Shown piece after piece: positions 7,992 to 16,757 of a DNA stretch of 64,000 nucleotides. The notes beneath the pieces are model-generated. The model saw only the letters and a list, made by a program, of their open reading frames with translations, was not told the origin of the DNA and made no database searches. A program made the position numbers and the translations under genes. This DNA is from Kurthia massiliensis. Its GTDB lineage: Bacteria > Bacillota > Bacilli > Bacillales_A > Planococcaceae. Numbering within the stretch: the first letter of the stretch is position 1; each line of letters starts with the position of its first letter. Where the stretch lies: the NCBI RefSeq assembly GCF_000285555.1, contig NZ_HE610999.1:265893-329892 (forward strand), written 5' to 3'.

Positions 7992-9533
7992 ATGACGGAA
8001 AATACGTATACGGAAAAATCGTACCGAGATTATAAAGAAGATATCGTTGCAGGTGGTGCACCGAAATATCACGAGAAAAATAGTGCGCAAGGTAAATTAT
8101 TCGTCCGCGATCGTTTAAAGCGTTTGTTTGATGATGAGTTTCTTGTAGAAGACGGTGCTTTTGCGAATGTACTAGCAGGCGATTTACCAGCAGATGGCGT
8201 TGTCACAGGGATTGGTAAAATTCATGGTCGTACCGTTTGTGTCATGGCAAATGACTCGACGGTAAAAGCGGGTTCTTGGGGGAAACGTACAGTTGAGAAA
8301 ATTTTACGTATTCAAGAAACGGCTGAAAAACTGGAAGTACCACTCCTTTATTTAGTCGATTCAGCAGGCGCACGTATTACCGATCAAATTGAGATGTTCC
8401 CAGGCCGTCGTGGTGCCGGTCGCATTTTCTATAATCAAGTAAAATTATCGGGTCGCATTCCACAAATTTGTTTACTATTCGGTCCATCTGCAGCAGGTGG
8501 TGCGTACATTCCGGCCTTTTGCGATATTGTCGTCATGGTTGAGAAAAACGCGTCGATGTACTTAGGTTCGCCACGTATGGCTGAAAAAGTAATCGGTGAA
8601 CACGTAGATTTAGAAACGATGGGCGGGGCAAAAATGCATTGTAGCGTTTCAGGCTGTGGTGATGTTTTAGCGAAAACAGAAGAAGAAGCGATTGACTACG
8701 CGCGTCGCTACTTAACATACTTCCCGCAAAACTTCCGTGAAAAGCCAGCATTACAAGCACCGGAAGAGCCGACGCCAGCAGAAAAAACGCTTGCGGAAAT
8801 TATTCCTGAAAATCAAAATGCGGCGTTTAACATGCATCATTTAATTGAACGTGTTATTGACCACGGCTCATTTTGTGAAATTAAGAAATTGTTCGCAAAA
8901 GAACTAATTACAGGTCTTGCACGTATTAATGGGCAAGCGGTCGGTATTATCGCGAACCAACCGAAAGCAAAAGGTGGCGTCTTATTCCATGATTCAGCGG
9001 ATAAGGCGGCAAAATTCATTAACTTATGTGATGCGTTCCACATTCCACTTATTTTCTTATCTGACGTACCTGGCTTTATGATCGGTACACAAGTGGAGCG
9101 TCAAGGGATTATTCGCCACGGTGCGAAAATGATCTTTGCGATGAGTGAGGCGACGGTGCCAAAATTATCGGTTATCGTACGTAAAGCATATGGCGCGGGT
9201 CTATATGCGATGGCAGGTCCAGCATTTGAGCCAGATGCATGTATCGCGTTAACGACAGCGCAAATTGCCGTAATGGGACCAGAAGCGGCTATCAACGCTG
9301 TATATGCGAATAAAATTGCGGCGTTGCCAGAGTCAGAACGCCCAGCCTTTATCGCGCAAAAAACAGAAGAATATCGTGAAGAAATCGACGTATATCGTTT
9401 AGCTTCTGAACTTGTTGTCGATGACGTGATCGAACCAAATGAGCTACGTCAGGCGCTTGTTGAGCGTTTAGAAGTATATAAAACGAAAAAATTAACATTT
9501 ACAGAGCGAAAACATGGTGTTAATCCAGTATAA
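7992..9533 (+). CDS. yngE: Carboxyltransferase subunit of methylcrotonyl-CoA carboxylase
   Basis: 513-residue carboxyltransferase with fused N- and C-terminal crotonase-like halves, the normal length for MccB/PccB-type subunits. Glycine-rich signatures are VDSAGARITDQIEMFPGRRG and FGPSAAGGAYIPAFCDIV in the first half and SDVPGFMIGTQVE in the second. It transfers the carboxyl group from the YngHB biotin to 3-methylcrotonyl-CoA. ATG 7992 follows GGGAGG. Last gene of the operon, closed by the terminator at 9552-9580. A propionyl-CoA carboxylase role is the main alternative. Confidence 0.9.
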   Translation: MTENTYTEKSYRDYKEDIVAGGAPKYHEKNSAQGKLFVRDRLKRLFDDEFLVEDGAFANVLAGDLPADGVVTGIGKIHGRTVCVMANDSTVKAGSWGKRTVEKILRIQETAEKLEVPLLYLVDSAGARITDQIEMFPGRRGAGRIFYNQVKLSGRIPQICLLFGPSAAGGAYIPAFCDIVVMVEKNASMYLGSPRMAEKVIGEHVDLETMGGAKMHCSVSGCGDVLAKTEEEAIDYARRYLTYFPQNFREKPALQAPEEPTPAEKTLAEIIPENQNAAFNMHHLIERVIDHGSFCEIKKLFAKELITGLARINGQAVGIIANQPKAKGGVLFHDSADKAAKFINLCDAFHIPLIFLSDVPGFMIGTQVERQGIIRHGAKMIFAMSEATVPKLSVIVRKAYGAGLYAMAGPAFEPDACIALTTAQIAVMGPEAAINAVYANKIAALPESERPAFIAQKTEEYREEIDVYRLASELVVDDVIEPNELRQALVERLEVYKTKKLTFTERKHGVNPV

Positions 9534-9551
9534 TAAAAGTAACAAATGAAG

Positions 9552-9580
9552 CAGCCCTTGCAATGAGGGCTGTTTTTTTT
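9552..9580 (+). terminator. Terminator of the leucine degradation operon
   Basis: CAGCCCT/AGGGCTG stem (9552-9558 with 9566-9572), 7-nt loop, eight T. Confidence 0.93.
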
Positions 9581-9597
9581 AGGAGGATTTCAGGGGA

Positions 9598-11013
9598 ATG
9601 AAGAAAACATTAGGGGCATTTACACTTATCGCTGCACTTACAATACCAACGATGGCACAAGCGGCACAAAATCCATCTTCGCCGACGATTAACAAAATGT
9701 TAACGGATACTGCGAAAAAATATAATATACCACCAGAAGTATTAAAAGGTGTGGCGATGCAGGAGAGTGGCTGGCGTCAATTTGATGAAAAAGGTACACC
9801 ACTTGTAGCTGAAGATAACGGTATCGGCATTATGCAAGTAACGACGAAGCAATCCAATATTTCTGATGATTCGTTGAAAAATGATATCGCTGCGAATATT
9901 GAAGAAGGCGCGCTCATTTTAAATACGATGTATAACCGTAGCAGTACGCCTAAAGTAACTGGAGACCGTCAAGACATTGAAGATTGGTTTTTTGCAGTTA
10001 TCGCTTATAACGGTATGGTGCCTAGCAATAGTCCAGTCGTTCAACAAACAGGGGCATTAAATGAAAAAAGCTACGGTCAAAAAGTGTACGGTAAAATTTA
10101 TCGCCAAGACTTTTCAAATACTGGCCAACATCGCGTAACAGCGGAAAATAAAGATGTGCAACTGATGGATATTTTAAATATTCGTCCGACTAATGTTACG
10201 TACTACGAAAATCCAGCTAAAATGGTATTTCAAAAATCAACGTTTGAACCGACGAGTCGTGTGACACGTTCAAACTACGCCTTAAAAGTAAAAGATCGTG
10301 TGCTTATGACTGCCAAAGGTGTTAAGCTACGTACGAAGCCATCAACGGTTAACAGTGCAGAGGTCACAAAATTAGCACAATATGAACGTGTGACAATTAC
10401 GGGGCCTTATGTTTTTGATACGCAACAACCAAATAACCGCTTCGTTTGGTATCCTGTCCAAACGTCATCAGGTCAAAAAGGCTACATCGCTTCAGCTTAT
10501 ATGCAGCATACATATCCAATGATTGAAACGCGTAATGTGACAATGTATGCAGGTGAAAATGTCACATCTTATGTACGTGCTATTGATGCCGAAGATGGTG
10601 ACGTATCAAAATATGTAACAGCTAACTTTAACAGTGGAACACCCGGTGTTTACGACGTACCGGTAACGGTCCGCGATAGCTCAGCGAAGACGACGATAGA
10701 AACAATCCACGTGACAGTGAAGCCTGCAGTTGTCATTGCAAAACCAAAAGTGAAAGCTTTAAAGGCACTAGGCGGTAAAAAAGTAAAAGTGACAATTGCG
10801 CCAGTAAAAGGTGCTGTTCGTTACGATATTCAATACGCAACGAACAAAAACATGAAAAATGCGAAAACGGTGAAAACAACAGCAACATCAAAAACATTAA
10901 CAAAACTAACGAAGAAAAAACGTTATTACGTACGTGTTCGCGCGTACGTCACAGTCAATGGTAAGGCGAAAGCTGGTGCATATGGCGCTGTAAAAACAAT
11001 CGTCGCTAAATAA
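9598..11013 (+). CDS. Secreted transglycosylase-like cell wall protein (SLT + SH3 + Ig-like + FnIII-like)
   Basis: 471 residues with a Sec signal peptide (cleavage after ...MAQA, residue 22). Residues about 33-165 form a lytic-transglycosylase fold with AMQESGW (catalytic Glu56) and a GIGIMQVTTKQ block. An SH3-like segment follows (about 225-300: VKLRTKPS ... GYIASAYMQ), then a DUF5011/Ig-like repeat (EDGDVSKYV ... VTVRDSS), then a basic, lysine-rich fibronectin-III-like C-terminus. It probably cleaves or binds peptidoglycan outside the cell. AGGAGG (9581-9586) is 11 nt from ATG 9598. Monocistronic between two terminators. Confidence 0.85.
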   Translation: MKKTLGAFTLIAALTIPTMAQAAQNPSSPTINKMLTDTAKKYNIPPEVLKGVAMQESGWRQFDEKGTPLVAEDNGIGIMQVTTKQSNISDDSLKNDIAANIEEGALILNTMYNRSSTPKVTGDRQDIEDWFFAVIAYNGMVPSNSPVVQQTGALNEKSYGQKVYGKIYRQDFSNTGQHRVTAENKDVQLMDILNIRPTNVTYYENPAKMVFQKSTFEPTSRVTRSNYALKVKDRVLMTAKGVKLRTKPSTVNSAEVTKLAQYERVTITGPYVFDTQQPNNRFVWYPVQTSSGQKGYIASAYMQHTYPMIETRNVTMYAGENVTSYVRAIDAEDGDVSKYVTANFNSGTPGVYDVPVTVRDSSAKTTIETIHVTVKPAVVIAKPKVKALKALGGKKVKVTIAPVKGAVRYDIQYATNKNMKNAKTVKTTATSKTLTKLTKKKRYYVRVRAYVTVNGKAKAGAYGAVKTIVAK

Positions 11014-11019
11014 AGACAA

Positions 11020-11048
11020 GGCGTATGCATGAAGCATACGCCTTTTTT
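11020..11048 (+). terminator. Intrinsic terminator
   Basis: GGCGTATGC/GCATACGCC perfect stem (11020-11028 with 11034-11042) and six T, after the transglycosylase-like gene. Confidence 0.93.
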
Positions 11049-11085
11049 AGTATGTAAAAATGTAAACAAATAAACGTATTTACAC

Positions 11086-11109
11086 AAAAAGAGCGCTATG
11101 ACAGCGCCC
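11086..11109 (-). terminator. Terminator of the minus-strand GNAT gene
   Basis: Minus-strand GGGCGCT/AGCGCTC stem with one G-T pair (11091-11097 with 11103-11109), followed by five T. Confidence 0.75.
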
Positions 11110-11116
11110 TAGCCCT

Positions 11117-11623
11117 CTATGAAGTTAAAAAACAAATCATTTGAAGCTCATTTAAATACTTGCCATCTGGCATTTTCATTACTTTTGGGTCTGGACATAA
11201 AATCTCAAAGCCCATTCGTTCATACAACTTAATAGCCGGTACCATCGTATCAACGACTGATAGACGAAGTTGTTCAAGTTCATCGTTTTGTCGGGCGTCG
11301 TTGACGATTCGTTCAAACATCGCTTTACTATAACCTTTTCCTCGGTGCTCAGGTGCTAAATACACACCGACGATTTGCGCAATATGTTTCATTTTCTCAT
11401 GTCCATTTTGTACGACTGTTGTAACGCCGACGAGTTCATGATTGTCGAACACACCGTAAGTTTTTGAAAGTGCGTCCGCTAACATTTCCTCGTATGTGTC
11501 TACATCTTTTTGGCGTTCTTCTTCGTACGTTGGTAAAAATGATTCAGGTTCCTCTTTTACAGCGCGGTGCCGAATCGCTAAGTAATTACTTGCATCATCT
11601 TTTGTTAATATACGAATATCCAT
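11117..11623 (-). CDS. GNAT family N-acetyltransferase
   Basis: 168 residues. The acetyl-CoA-binding signature is clear: VGVYLAPEHRGKGYSKAMFE (motif A, R/Q-x-x-G-x-G/A type) followed by AIKLYERMGFE (motif B). Substrate unknown. ATG 11623 follows a strong AAGGGGGGG site. It is the second gene of a two-gene minus-strand unit after the small coiled-coil membrane protein, 25 nt apart, and ends at its own terminator. Confidence 0.9.
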   Translation of the reverse strand: MDIRILTKDDASNYLAIRHRAVKEEPESFLPTYEEERQKDVDTYEEMLADALSKTYGVFDNHELVGVTTVVQNGHEKMKHIAQIVGVYLAPEHRGKGYSKAMFERIVNDARQNDELEQLRLSVVDTMVPAIKLYERMGFEILCPDPKVMKMPDGKYLNELQMICFLTS

Positions 11624-11648
11624 GAAAACGCCCCCCCTTGTTCAATTA

Positions 11649-11933
11649 CTATTCTTTACCCATTTTGGAAGGGGATGAAAAGGCATCTTTTTGTAAATCG
11701 ACATTTAATAATTGTTCTTTCGTCGGTGCTTGTTGAATGTCGCGTTGTAATTCTAAGCGCATTTTTTCTGTTTCCATTTTGTAGTTGTCATATTTCAATT
11801 GTTCTAATTTGATTTGCTCACGCATCATTTCAATTTCAAGTTTTTTCGTTTTCTCTCGACTTTTAATCATTCTTTCCGCTAAGCTTGCTGCCGCTGTAAT
11901 AGCGACGATCACGACAATAGCAATCCAAAACAT
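11649..11933 (-). CDS. Small membrane-anchored coiled-coil protein
   Basis: 94 residues, not assigned to a named family. One N-terminal membrane segment (FWIAIVVIVAITAAASLA) is followed by a strongly charged heptad-rich helix (residues about 20-70, rich in K/E/M with L at regular spacing), then a short polar tail. The architecture recalls PspB-like or small membrane scaffold proteins, but no specific motif supports that. GGGGGC precedes ATG 11933. Upstream partner of the GNAT gene. Confidence 0.75.
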   Translation of the reverse strand: MFWIAIVVIVAITAAASLAERMIKSREKTKKLEIEMMREQIKLEQLKYDNYKMETEKMRLELQRDIQQAPTKEQLLNVDLQKDAFSSPSKMGKE

Positions 11934-12013
11934 ATTGATGCCCCCTTTTTGTTCGTACGTAATATACGAAATACAATATAAAAAGTTTCAATATTCACAA
12001 AAATTTAAAGTGT

Positions 12014-12042
12014 TGTTTACGCACACTTATTTGAGGTAAACA
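12014..12042. promoter_or_regulatory. Inverted repeat upstream of the aldo/keto reductase
   Basis: TGTTTAC (12014-12020) and GTAAACA (12036-12042), perfectly complementary 7-mers 15 nt apart, in the region where the promoter should lie. Candidate operator; the cognate regulator is not identifiable. Confidence 0.35.
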
Positions 12043-12064
12043 TTACATTAAAGGGAGTGATGAC

Positions 12065-12901
12065 ATGTCAGTAGAAACGAAAACGTTAGCAGATGGTCAC
12101 AAAATACCAGTCATTGGATTTGGGACTGTTTTTATGAAAGGTGAAGCAGCCGCAGAAGGTGTTGCTTCAGCGATTCAGCATGGCTATCGATTGATTGATA
12201 CAGCTATTCGTTACGACAATGAAGGTGCAGTCGGAGAGGGGATTCGTCGGTCAAATGTGCCGCGCGAAGAACTTTTCGTCACATCGAAATTACGTGCCCA
12301 ATATTATGACCGAAAAGTCGGTTACGAAATGATTGAAGAATCGTTGTTCCGTATGGGGCTCGATTATTTAGACTTATATTTACTACATTGGCCAAATCCG
12401 AAGCAAGACAAGTATGTAGAAGCATGGCAGACTTTAATTGAGGCGCAAAAAGAAGGACTTGTGCGCTCCATCGGTGTTTGTAACTTTATGCCTGAACATT
12501 TAAATCGTTTAGAAGAAGAAACGGGCGTGCTACCAGTCGTCAATCAAATTGAGTTGCACCCGTACTTTTCACAAGAAGAGATGCGTGCTTATAACGAATC
12601 GAAACAAATTGTGACCGAATCGTGGAGTCCATTAAGCCGCGGACGTACCGTTATTTATGATGAAACGCTTCAAAAAATTGCGGCGCATAAAAATAAAACG
12701 ATTGGTCAAATTATTTTACGTTGGCATTATCAAATTGGTGCGGTCGCGATTCCGAAAGCAGCGTCCGAAAAACATCAGCTTGAAAATTTAGCGATTTTTG
12801 ATTTTTCATTAACAGACGAAGAAATGGCATTGATCAATGCATTGACGCAAGATAATGGTCGCATTGATAACCAAGATCCACGTGAATATGAAGAATTTTA
12901 A
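12065..12901 (+). CDS. Aldo/keto reductase
   Basis: 278-residue NADPH-dependent reductase of the AKR5 type (B. subtilis YvgN/YtbE-like size). The active-site block is IDTAIRYDNE (Asp and Tyr), followed by VTSKL (Lys) and YLLHWP (His), a complete D-Y-K-H tetrad. NQIELHPYF and AIPKAAS (cofactor phosphate binding) are also present. Likely detoxifies small aldehydes such as methylglyoxal; the physiological substrate is not shown. ATG 12065 follows AAGGGAGTGATGAC. Monocistronic, with a possible operator at 12014-12042. Confidence 0.93.
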   Translation: MSVETKTLADGHKIPVIGFGTVFMKGEAAAEGVASAIQHGYRLIDTAIRYDNEGAVGEGIRRSNVPREELFVTSKLRAQYYDRKVGYEMIEESLFRMGLDYLDLYLLHWPNPKQDKYVEAWQTLIEAQKEGLVRSIGVCNFMPEHLNRLEEETGVLPVVNQIELHPYFSQEEMRAYNESKQIVTESWSPLSRGRTVIYDETLQKIAAHKNKTIGQIILRWHYQIGAVAIPKAASEKHQLENLAIFDFSLTDEEMALINALTQDNGRIDNQDPREYEEF

Positions 12902-12902
12902 T

Positions 12903-12942
12903 AAAAAAACCGTATCACCTTATGTCAGGTGGTACGGTTTTT
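12903..12942. terminator. Bidirectional terminator between aldo/keto reductase and chromate transporter genes
   Basis: Long stem AACCGTAtCACCT/AGGTGgTACGGTT with A-run on the left and T-run on the right, so it can serve both converging transcription units. Confidence 0.9.
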
Positions 12943-12945
12943 TGT

Positions 12946-13488
12946 TTACATAAAGCGTGGTAGCACGATACCACCGTATAAAAATGCGCCGATAATGACG
13001 AAAGCAGGGTGATATTTTTTCACTTGGAGCGCCCAATATGCAGCCGCGCCGATTAATAAAAATTGTAAGATGCCGATTTTTTCAAATGATTCAGATGATA
13101 ATTGCCACATAATGACTGCCATCATGACCGCTAAAATTGGTTGAATCAATGTCGTCATGCCTTTAATAATTGGAGAATCACGATGTTTTTGGAGTACTTT
13201 CATTAAAATAATGACGAGGAAAACGGTCGGTGCAATCGTCGCAAATAAAGCAACAACGACGCCTAACATACCGTACGTATCATAGCCGACAAACGCCGCA
13301 ATCTTTGTTGCTATCGGCCCAGGTAGTGCATTGCCGAGCGCCAGCATATTTGAAAAAGCTTCATTATCGAGCCATTTATAATGTTTCACGATTTGGTCAT
13401 ACATAAGTGGAATCGAAGAAGGACCGCCACCGTAACCTAAAATATTTGCAATGAAAAAGCCGAGAAATAATTGCCAAAGTACGATCAT
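12946..13488 (-). CDS. chrA: Chromate transporter family protein, second half-size subunit
   Basis: 180 residues, one CHR domain of about six membrane segments. GYGGGPSSIPLMYDQIV and ALGNALPGPIATKIAAFVGY are the two CHR signature blocks. Half-size CHR proteins occur in pairs and are thought to form an antiparallel transporter; chromate efflux is known for long ChrA, less clearly for short pairs. Start overlaps the stop of the first subunit (13485-13488, ATGA). Matches B. subtilis ywrA in the ywrC-ywrB-ywrA arrangement. Confidence 0.9.
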   Translation of the reverse strand: MIVLWQLFLGFFIANILGYGGGPSSIPLMYDQIVKHYKWLDNEAFSNMLALGNALPGPIATKIAAFVGYDTYGMLGVVVALFATIAPTVFLVIILMKVLQKHRDSPIIKGMTTLIQPILAVMMAVIMWQLSSESFEKIGILQFLLIGAAAYWALQVKKYHPAFVIIGAFLYGGIVLPRFM

Positions 13489-14051
13489 TTTGCAGCCCCC
13501 TTTTGACGACGGAAAATTTTAAAGTGTACGCTACCGTATAGTAAAAATAGTAATACAGCGATACCGGAATGAATGTGTAGCACTTGTAGTAAGACAAATG
13601 CAATCGCGATAAAAATAATACTGAGGACGATGCCGATCCCTTTAATCGATTTTTGTGTAAATTGGAGTGCCATTTCTAGCAACATGACGACAACGACTGG
13701 CACAACTGCCGCAATCATGCCCATCACAACTTTTGAACCGCTAAGCCAGCCGACGAGAGACAATAACGCAATCATCATAATCGCACTTGGCACAATATGA
13801 CAAAGCACGCCCCAAATCGCGCCGAATACACCACCTAAACGATAGCCGATATAACCAGCCATTTTCGTCGCAATTGGTCCAGGTAAGGCATTTGCAATGG
13901 CAAGTGTTTCGCTAAATTCGTCGTCGCTCATCCACTTATAATTTTTTACTGCTTCATGTCGAAAAAGCGGCATTACCGAAGGCCCACCGCCAAAACCGAA
14001 AATACCGGAGCGCAACATGCCGAGTGCAAGCTGTTTCATCTCTGTTTTCAT
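13485..14051 (-). CDS. chrA: Chromate transporter family protein, first half-size subunit
   Basis: 188 residues with one CHR domain. FGFGGGPSVMPLF and IANALPGPIATKMAGYIGY are conserved signatures, with five to six hydrophobic helices. ATG 14051 follows AGGGGGAATTAG. It lies 10 nt after an Lrp-type regulator and overlaps the second CHR subunit, so the three form one operon like B. subtilis ywrC-ywrB-ywrA. Substrate could be chromate or another oxyanion. Confidence 0.9.
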   Translation of the reverse strand: MKTEMKQLALGMLRSGIFGFGGGPSVMPLFRHEAVKNYKWMSDDEFSETLAIANALPGPIATKMAGYIGYRLGGVFGAIWGVLCHIVPSAIMMIALLSLVGWLSGSKVVMGMIAAVVPVVVVMLLEMALQFTQKSIKGIGIVLSIIFIAIAFVLLQVLHIHSGIAVLLFLLYGSVHFKIFRRQKGAAK

Positions 14052-14061
14052 CTAATTCCCC

Positions 14062-14523
14062 CTATAACTTCATACCGATACGGCTTTTATAACGTTTAAT
14101 TAAAATTTGACTATCAACGCTCATAATCCCCGGAAGCGGATAAAGGCGTTGTTCTAAAAATAATTCCATATCTTGATTGTTTTTGAACAAGCCATGCATA
14201 TGCAATTTACTCGGACCGGTCATATGGTAAAGACTTGAGACGTTCGGATCTTCCGCTAACGTATCTGCTACTTGTTGCAAATATTTTGGCGCCACTTCTA
14301 CGTTGAAAAATGCGGATACTTGTAAGCCCATTTTTTCGGGATTAATGACTGCGGAGAAACGTTCAATCACACCTTGCTCCATTAAATGTTGGACACGTGC
14401 CTGTACAGCAACACGCGATAAATTAACGGCTTTTGATAAATCTGTGTAAGACATGCGCCCATCTTCATTGAGAAGTGCAACAATTTTGGTGTCGATATCG
14501 TCTAGTAAAACTTTTTCTTTCAT
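14062..14523 (-). CDS. ywrC: Lrp/AsnC family transcriptional regulator (YwrC-like)
   Basis: 153 residues. N-terminal winged HTH ([19 protein letters not shown] ... [19 protein letters not shown]) and C-terminal RAM/AsnC ligand domain ([10 protein letters not shown] ... [12 protein letters not shown]). ATG 14523 has AGGAGG (14533-14538) upstream; the longer frame to 14673 lacks a ribosome binding site. Its position as first gene of the chr operon suggests autoregulation and control of the transporters. In B. subtilis, ywrC holds the same position. Confidence 0.88.
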   Translation of the reverse strand: MKEKVLLDDIDTKIVALLNEDGRMSYTDLSKAVNLSRVAVQARVQHLMEQGVIERFSAVINPEKMGLQVSAFFNVEVAPKYLQQVADTLAEDPNVSSLYHMTGPSKLHMHGLFKNNQDMELFLEQRLYPLPGIMSVDSQILIKRYKSRIGMKL

Positions 14524-14794
14524 AATATAAAACCTCCTCTTTGCATTGCTTATATAAGTATTTTCAACAAAATGTCTATTAATATTGCCTATTTGTGACA
14601 AATTGTTTGTTAGATAATTCATATTGTACACGAAATGAAGATGTCGGTGATTGAAAATTGGTAAAAAATGCATTTTGTCTTAAATTAAATAAATTCATAT
14701 TTTTGGTCTATACAAAAAGTAAGAAAATTATATAAAAAATGAACGTTTCGTATATATAAATGTGTATTTACAACTAAAAAGATATATGTGATAG

Positions 14795-15459
14795 GGAACT
14801 GACCTAAAGAATTGAGACAACATAAAAAGAGAAAGACACTTTCAAGGTACAAAAACTTTGGAGGTGTTTTTTGATGGGCAAAAAACAAGTATATTCGTAT
14901 GAAACAAAATAAAAGCGATTGAAATGAAATTAGCACAAGTGCCAATGAAAGAAATGAAGGAGGTATGTGGGATTAAAAATGAAACCCAAATCTATCAGTA
15001 GGTGAAATGCTTTAAAGATGGGGAGTTGCATCGATTAGAATAGCCAATTGGCAAGCAATATAGCTATAGTAAAGGACCTTATGAAGAAGGCATGAGTGAG
15101 ATGGAACTGTATTGTAAAACCGAAAAAGTATCATCATAAACCAGTAACTGCCGCAATTGTGGCAGAAAACGTATTAAACAGGGATTTTACAGTGAGACGC
15201 CAGCTTAAAGTGCAAAACATTTTATTTTGAAGGACTTTTGAGAACAACAAATGAGGTTGTCGTTCAAACCTTTCAAGCATACATCAACTACTATCATAAT
15301 ACTTGAATTTTGGCAAAGTTAAACCACCTTTCTCCAGTACAGTACCGGAAAAAGATGGTTCAACAAAAATTTGACGGCGACTCCTAGGGGAAAAGCATCC
15401 GTCAAATTCAGCTAAAAAGAAGTGTCTTTTTCACTGTCTCACTTTTGTGGGTCAGTTCC
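14795..15459 (+). mobile_element. Decayed IS3-family (IS150-like) insertion sequence, internally deleted
   Basis: Matching ends GGAACTGACC (14795-14804) and its complement (15450-15459) continue as an imperfect inverted repeat of about 40 nt sharing GAGACA and AAAGACACTT segments. The 665-bp body is about half of a full IS3 element. It contains an orfA-like reading frame with stops and a carboxy-terminal scrap of orfB, so it cannot transpose itself. No clear target duplication is left. It sits between the Lrp gene and the nitronate monooxygenase gene. Confidence 0.8.
14874..15360 (+). pseudogene. IS3 transposase remnants (orfA and orfB fragments)
   Basis: Conceptual translation after ATG 14874 (behind GGAGG) gives MGKKQVYSYETK, then after a shift KAIEMKLAQVPMKEMKEVCG, then GIKNETQIYQ, a stop, VKCFKDGELHRLE, a stop, PIGKQYSYSKGP. 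This is an IS3-type OrfA with at least two in-frame stops and one frameshift. Near 15230-15350 another frame reads TNEVVVQTFQAYINYYHN then LNHLSPVQYRKKM, the C-terminal end of an rve-type OrfB. The DDE catalytic core is missing. Confidence 0.8.
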
Positions 15460-15483
15460 AGTTCGACGATGTCTCTTTTCTGA

Positions 15484-16449
15484 TTATTTATGAATGACTT
15501 CAAATGTTTTCGATGATAAACGTTGTTGTGCTGATTCGTATTCGCGGAATAATTGGTCGACGTATTCACGTACGGGTTGTACGTCTTTAATCGCACCGAT
15601 GCCTTGACCGCTGCCCCAAATATCTTTCCAAGCTTTTGCGTTTGCGTTCGCAAAGCTCATTTTTGAAGGGTCGCTTTCTGCTAAGTTGTTCGGATCAAGT
15701 CCTGCATTTTCAATAGAAGGTTTTAAGTAGTTGCCATGAACGCCTGTAAACAAATTGCTATAAACGATGTCATCAGCGTTACTATCGACAATCATTTGTT
15801 TATAGCCTTCTACCGCATTTGCCTCTTCTGTCGCAATAAATGGTGAACCGATATACGCATAGTCAGCACCCATTGCCTGTGCGGCTAAAATTGACTGACC
15901 GGTTGCGATTGAGCCAGATAGCGCAAGCGGGCCATCAAACCATTCACGAATTTCTTGCACGAGTGCAAACGGACTTAATGCACCTGCGTGACCACCTGCT
16001 CCAGCAGCGACGGCAATTAAGCCGTCTGCTCCTTTTTCAATCGCTTTTTTGGCGAAGCGGTTGTTGATGACATCGTGTAAACATAGCCCACCGTAACTAT
16101 GGGCAGCATCAAAAATTTCTGGGCGCGCACCGAGTGATGAAATAATAATCGGCACTTTATATTTAACGCACAGTTCCATATCGTGCTCTAAACGGTCGTT
16201 CGTATTGTGAACAATTTGATTAATCGCAAACGGTGCTGCGGGGCGATCGGGATTTTTCGCATTATAACTTGCTAGTTCTTCCGTAATTTCCGCGAGCCAT
16301 TCGTCTAACAATTCTTTCGGACGTGCATTTAGCGCTGGCATTGACCCAACAATCCCTGCTTTACATTGTTCGATAACTAATTTTGGCGTGCTAATAATAA
16401 ACATCGGTGAACCGATGACAGGTAAACGTAAATTTGCAATTGCCGTCAT
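15484..16449 (-). CDS. Nitronate monooxygenase / 2-nitropropane dioxygenase family protein
   Basis: 321-residue FMN-dependent TIM-barrel protein. Begins MTAIANLRLPVIGSPMFII, typical of the family, and has the glycine loops AAGAGGHAGALSPFALV and LSGSIATGQSILAAQAMGADYAYIGSPF that bind FMN phosphate. Likely oxidises alkyl nitronates, although many members act on other substrates. Starts with ATG 16449 after TTGGAGGCGATTTT. It is transcribed toward the dead IS element, which now separates it from the Lrp operon. Confidence 0.88.
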   Translation of the reverse strand: MTAIANLRLPVIGSPMFIISTPKLVIEQCKAGIVGSMPALNARPKELLDEWLAEITEELASYNAKNPDRPAAPFAINQIVHNTNDRLEHDMELCVKYKVPIIISSLGARPEIFDAAHSYGGLCLHDVINNRFAKKAIEKGADGLIAVAAGAGGHAGALSPFALVQEIREWFDGPLALSGSIATGQSILAAQAMGADYAYIGSPFIATEEANAVEGYKQMIVDSNADDIVYSNLFTGVHGNYLKPSIENAGLDPNNLAESDPSKMSFANANAKAWKDIWGSGQGIGAIKDVQPVREYVDQLFREYESAQQRLSSKTFEVIHK

Positions 16450-16466
16450 AAAATCGCCTCCAAGGT

Positions 16467-16492
16467 TACAGTGTTACATTTACTATACTGTA
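16467..16492 (-). promoter_or_regulatory. Candidate promoter/operator of the nitronate monooxygenase gene
   Basis: Minus-strand -10 TATAGT (16482-16487) lies inside an inverted repeat TACAGT (16467-16472)/ACTGTA (16487-16492). No good -35 is seen. The dyad over the -10 box would suit a repressor. Confidence 0.35.
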
Positions 16493-16649
16493 TTTTTTTG
16501 TAAAAAAATATAAGCAATATGTAGGAGATTTTAAGCGTAAAGCATTATTTTCTTCGTTTTTTGAGCATATTTTATATATTTCTAAAAATAGAATAGGACT
16601 AAGAAAAGAACATTATGAAAATAATGTGACAAAAGGGTACAAAAGACCT

Positions 16650-16674
16650 GTTAGAAATGAAAACAACAGGGAAT
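16650..16674 (+). promoter_or_regulatory. Possible sigma-B-type promoter of the GlsB-like gene
   Basis: GTTAGA (16650-16655), 13-nt spacer and GGGAAT (16669-16674) resemble the sigma-B pattern GTTTAA-N13-15-GGGTAT. Related B. subtilis small membrane proteins are general-stress genes. The match is imperfect, and sigma-B is not shown to exist in this organism. The remaining 16493-16757 interval contains no other feature I can support. Confidence 0.3.
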
Positions 16675-16757
16675 ATAAAAATTAGAACTTGTTATTGTCA
16701 TACATTCATGAGGGCATGACGATAAAAATATGATGTTATAGAAAGGAGAAATGCACA

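Noticed and set aside
14685-14945. 86-codon minus-strand ORF upstream of the Lrp gene
   Set aside because: AT-rich, low-complexity hydrophobic translation overlapping the IS3 left end; no ribosome binding site.
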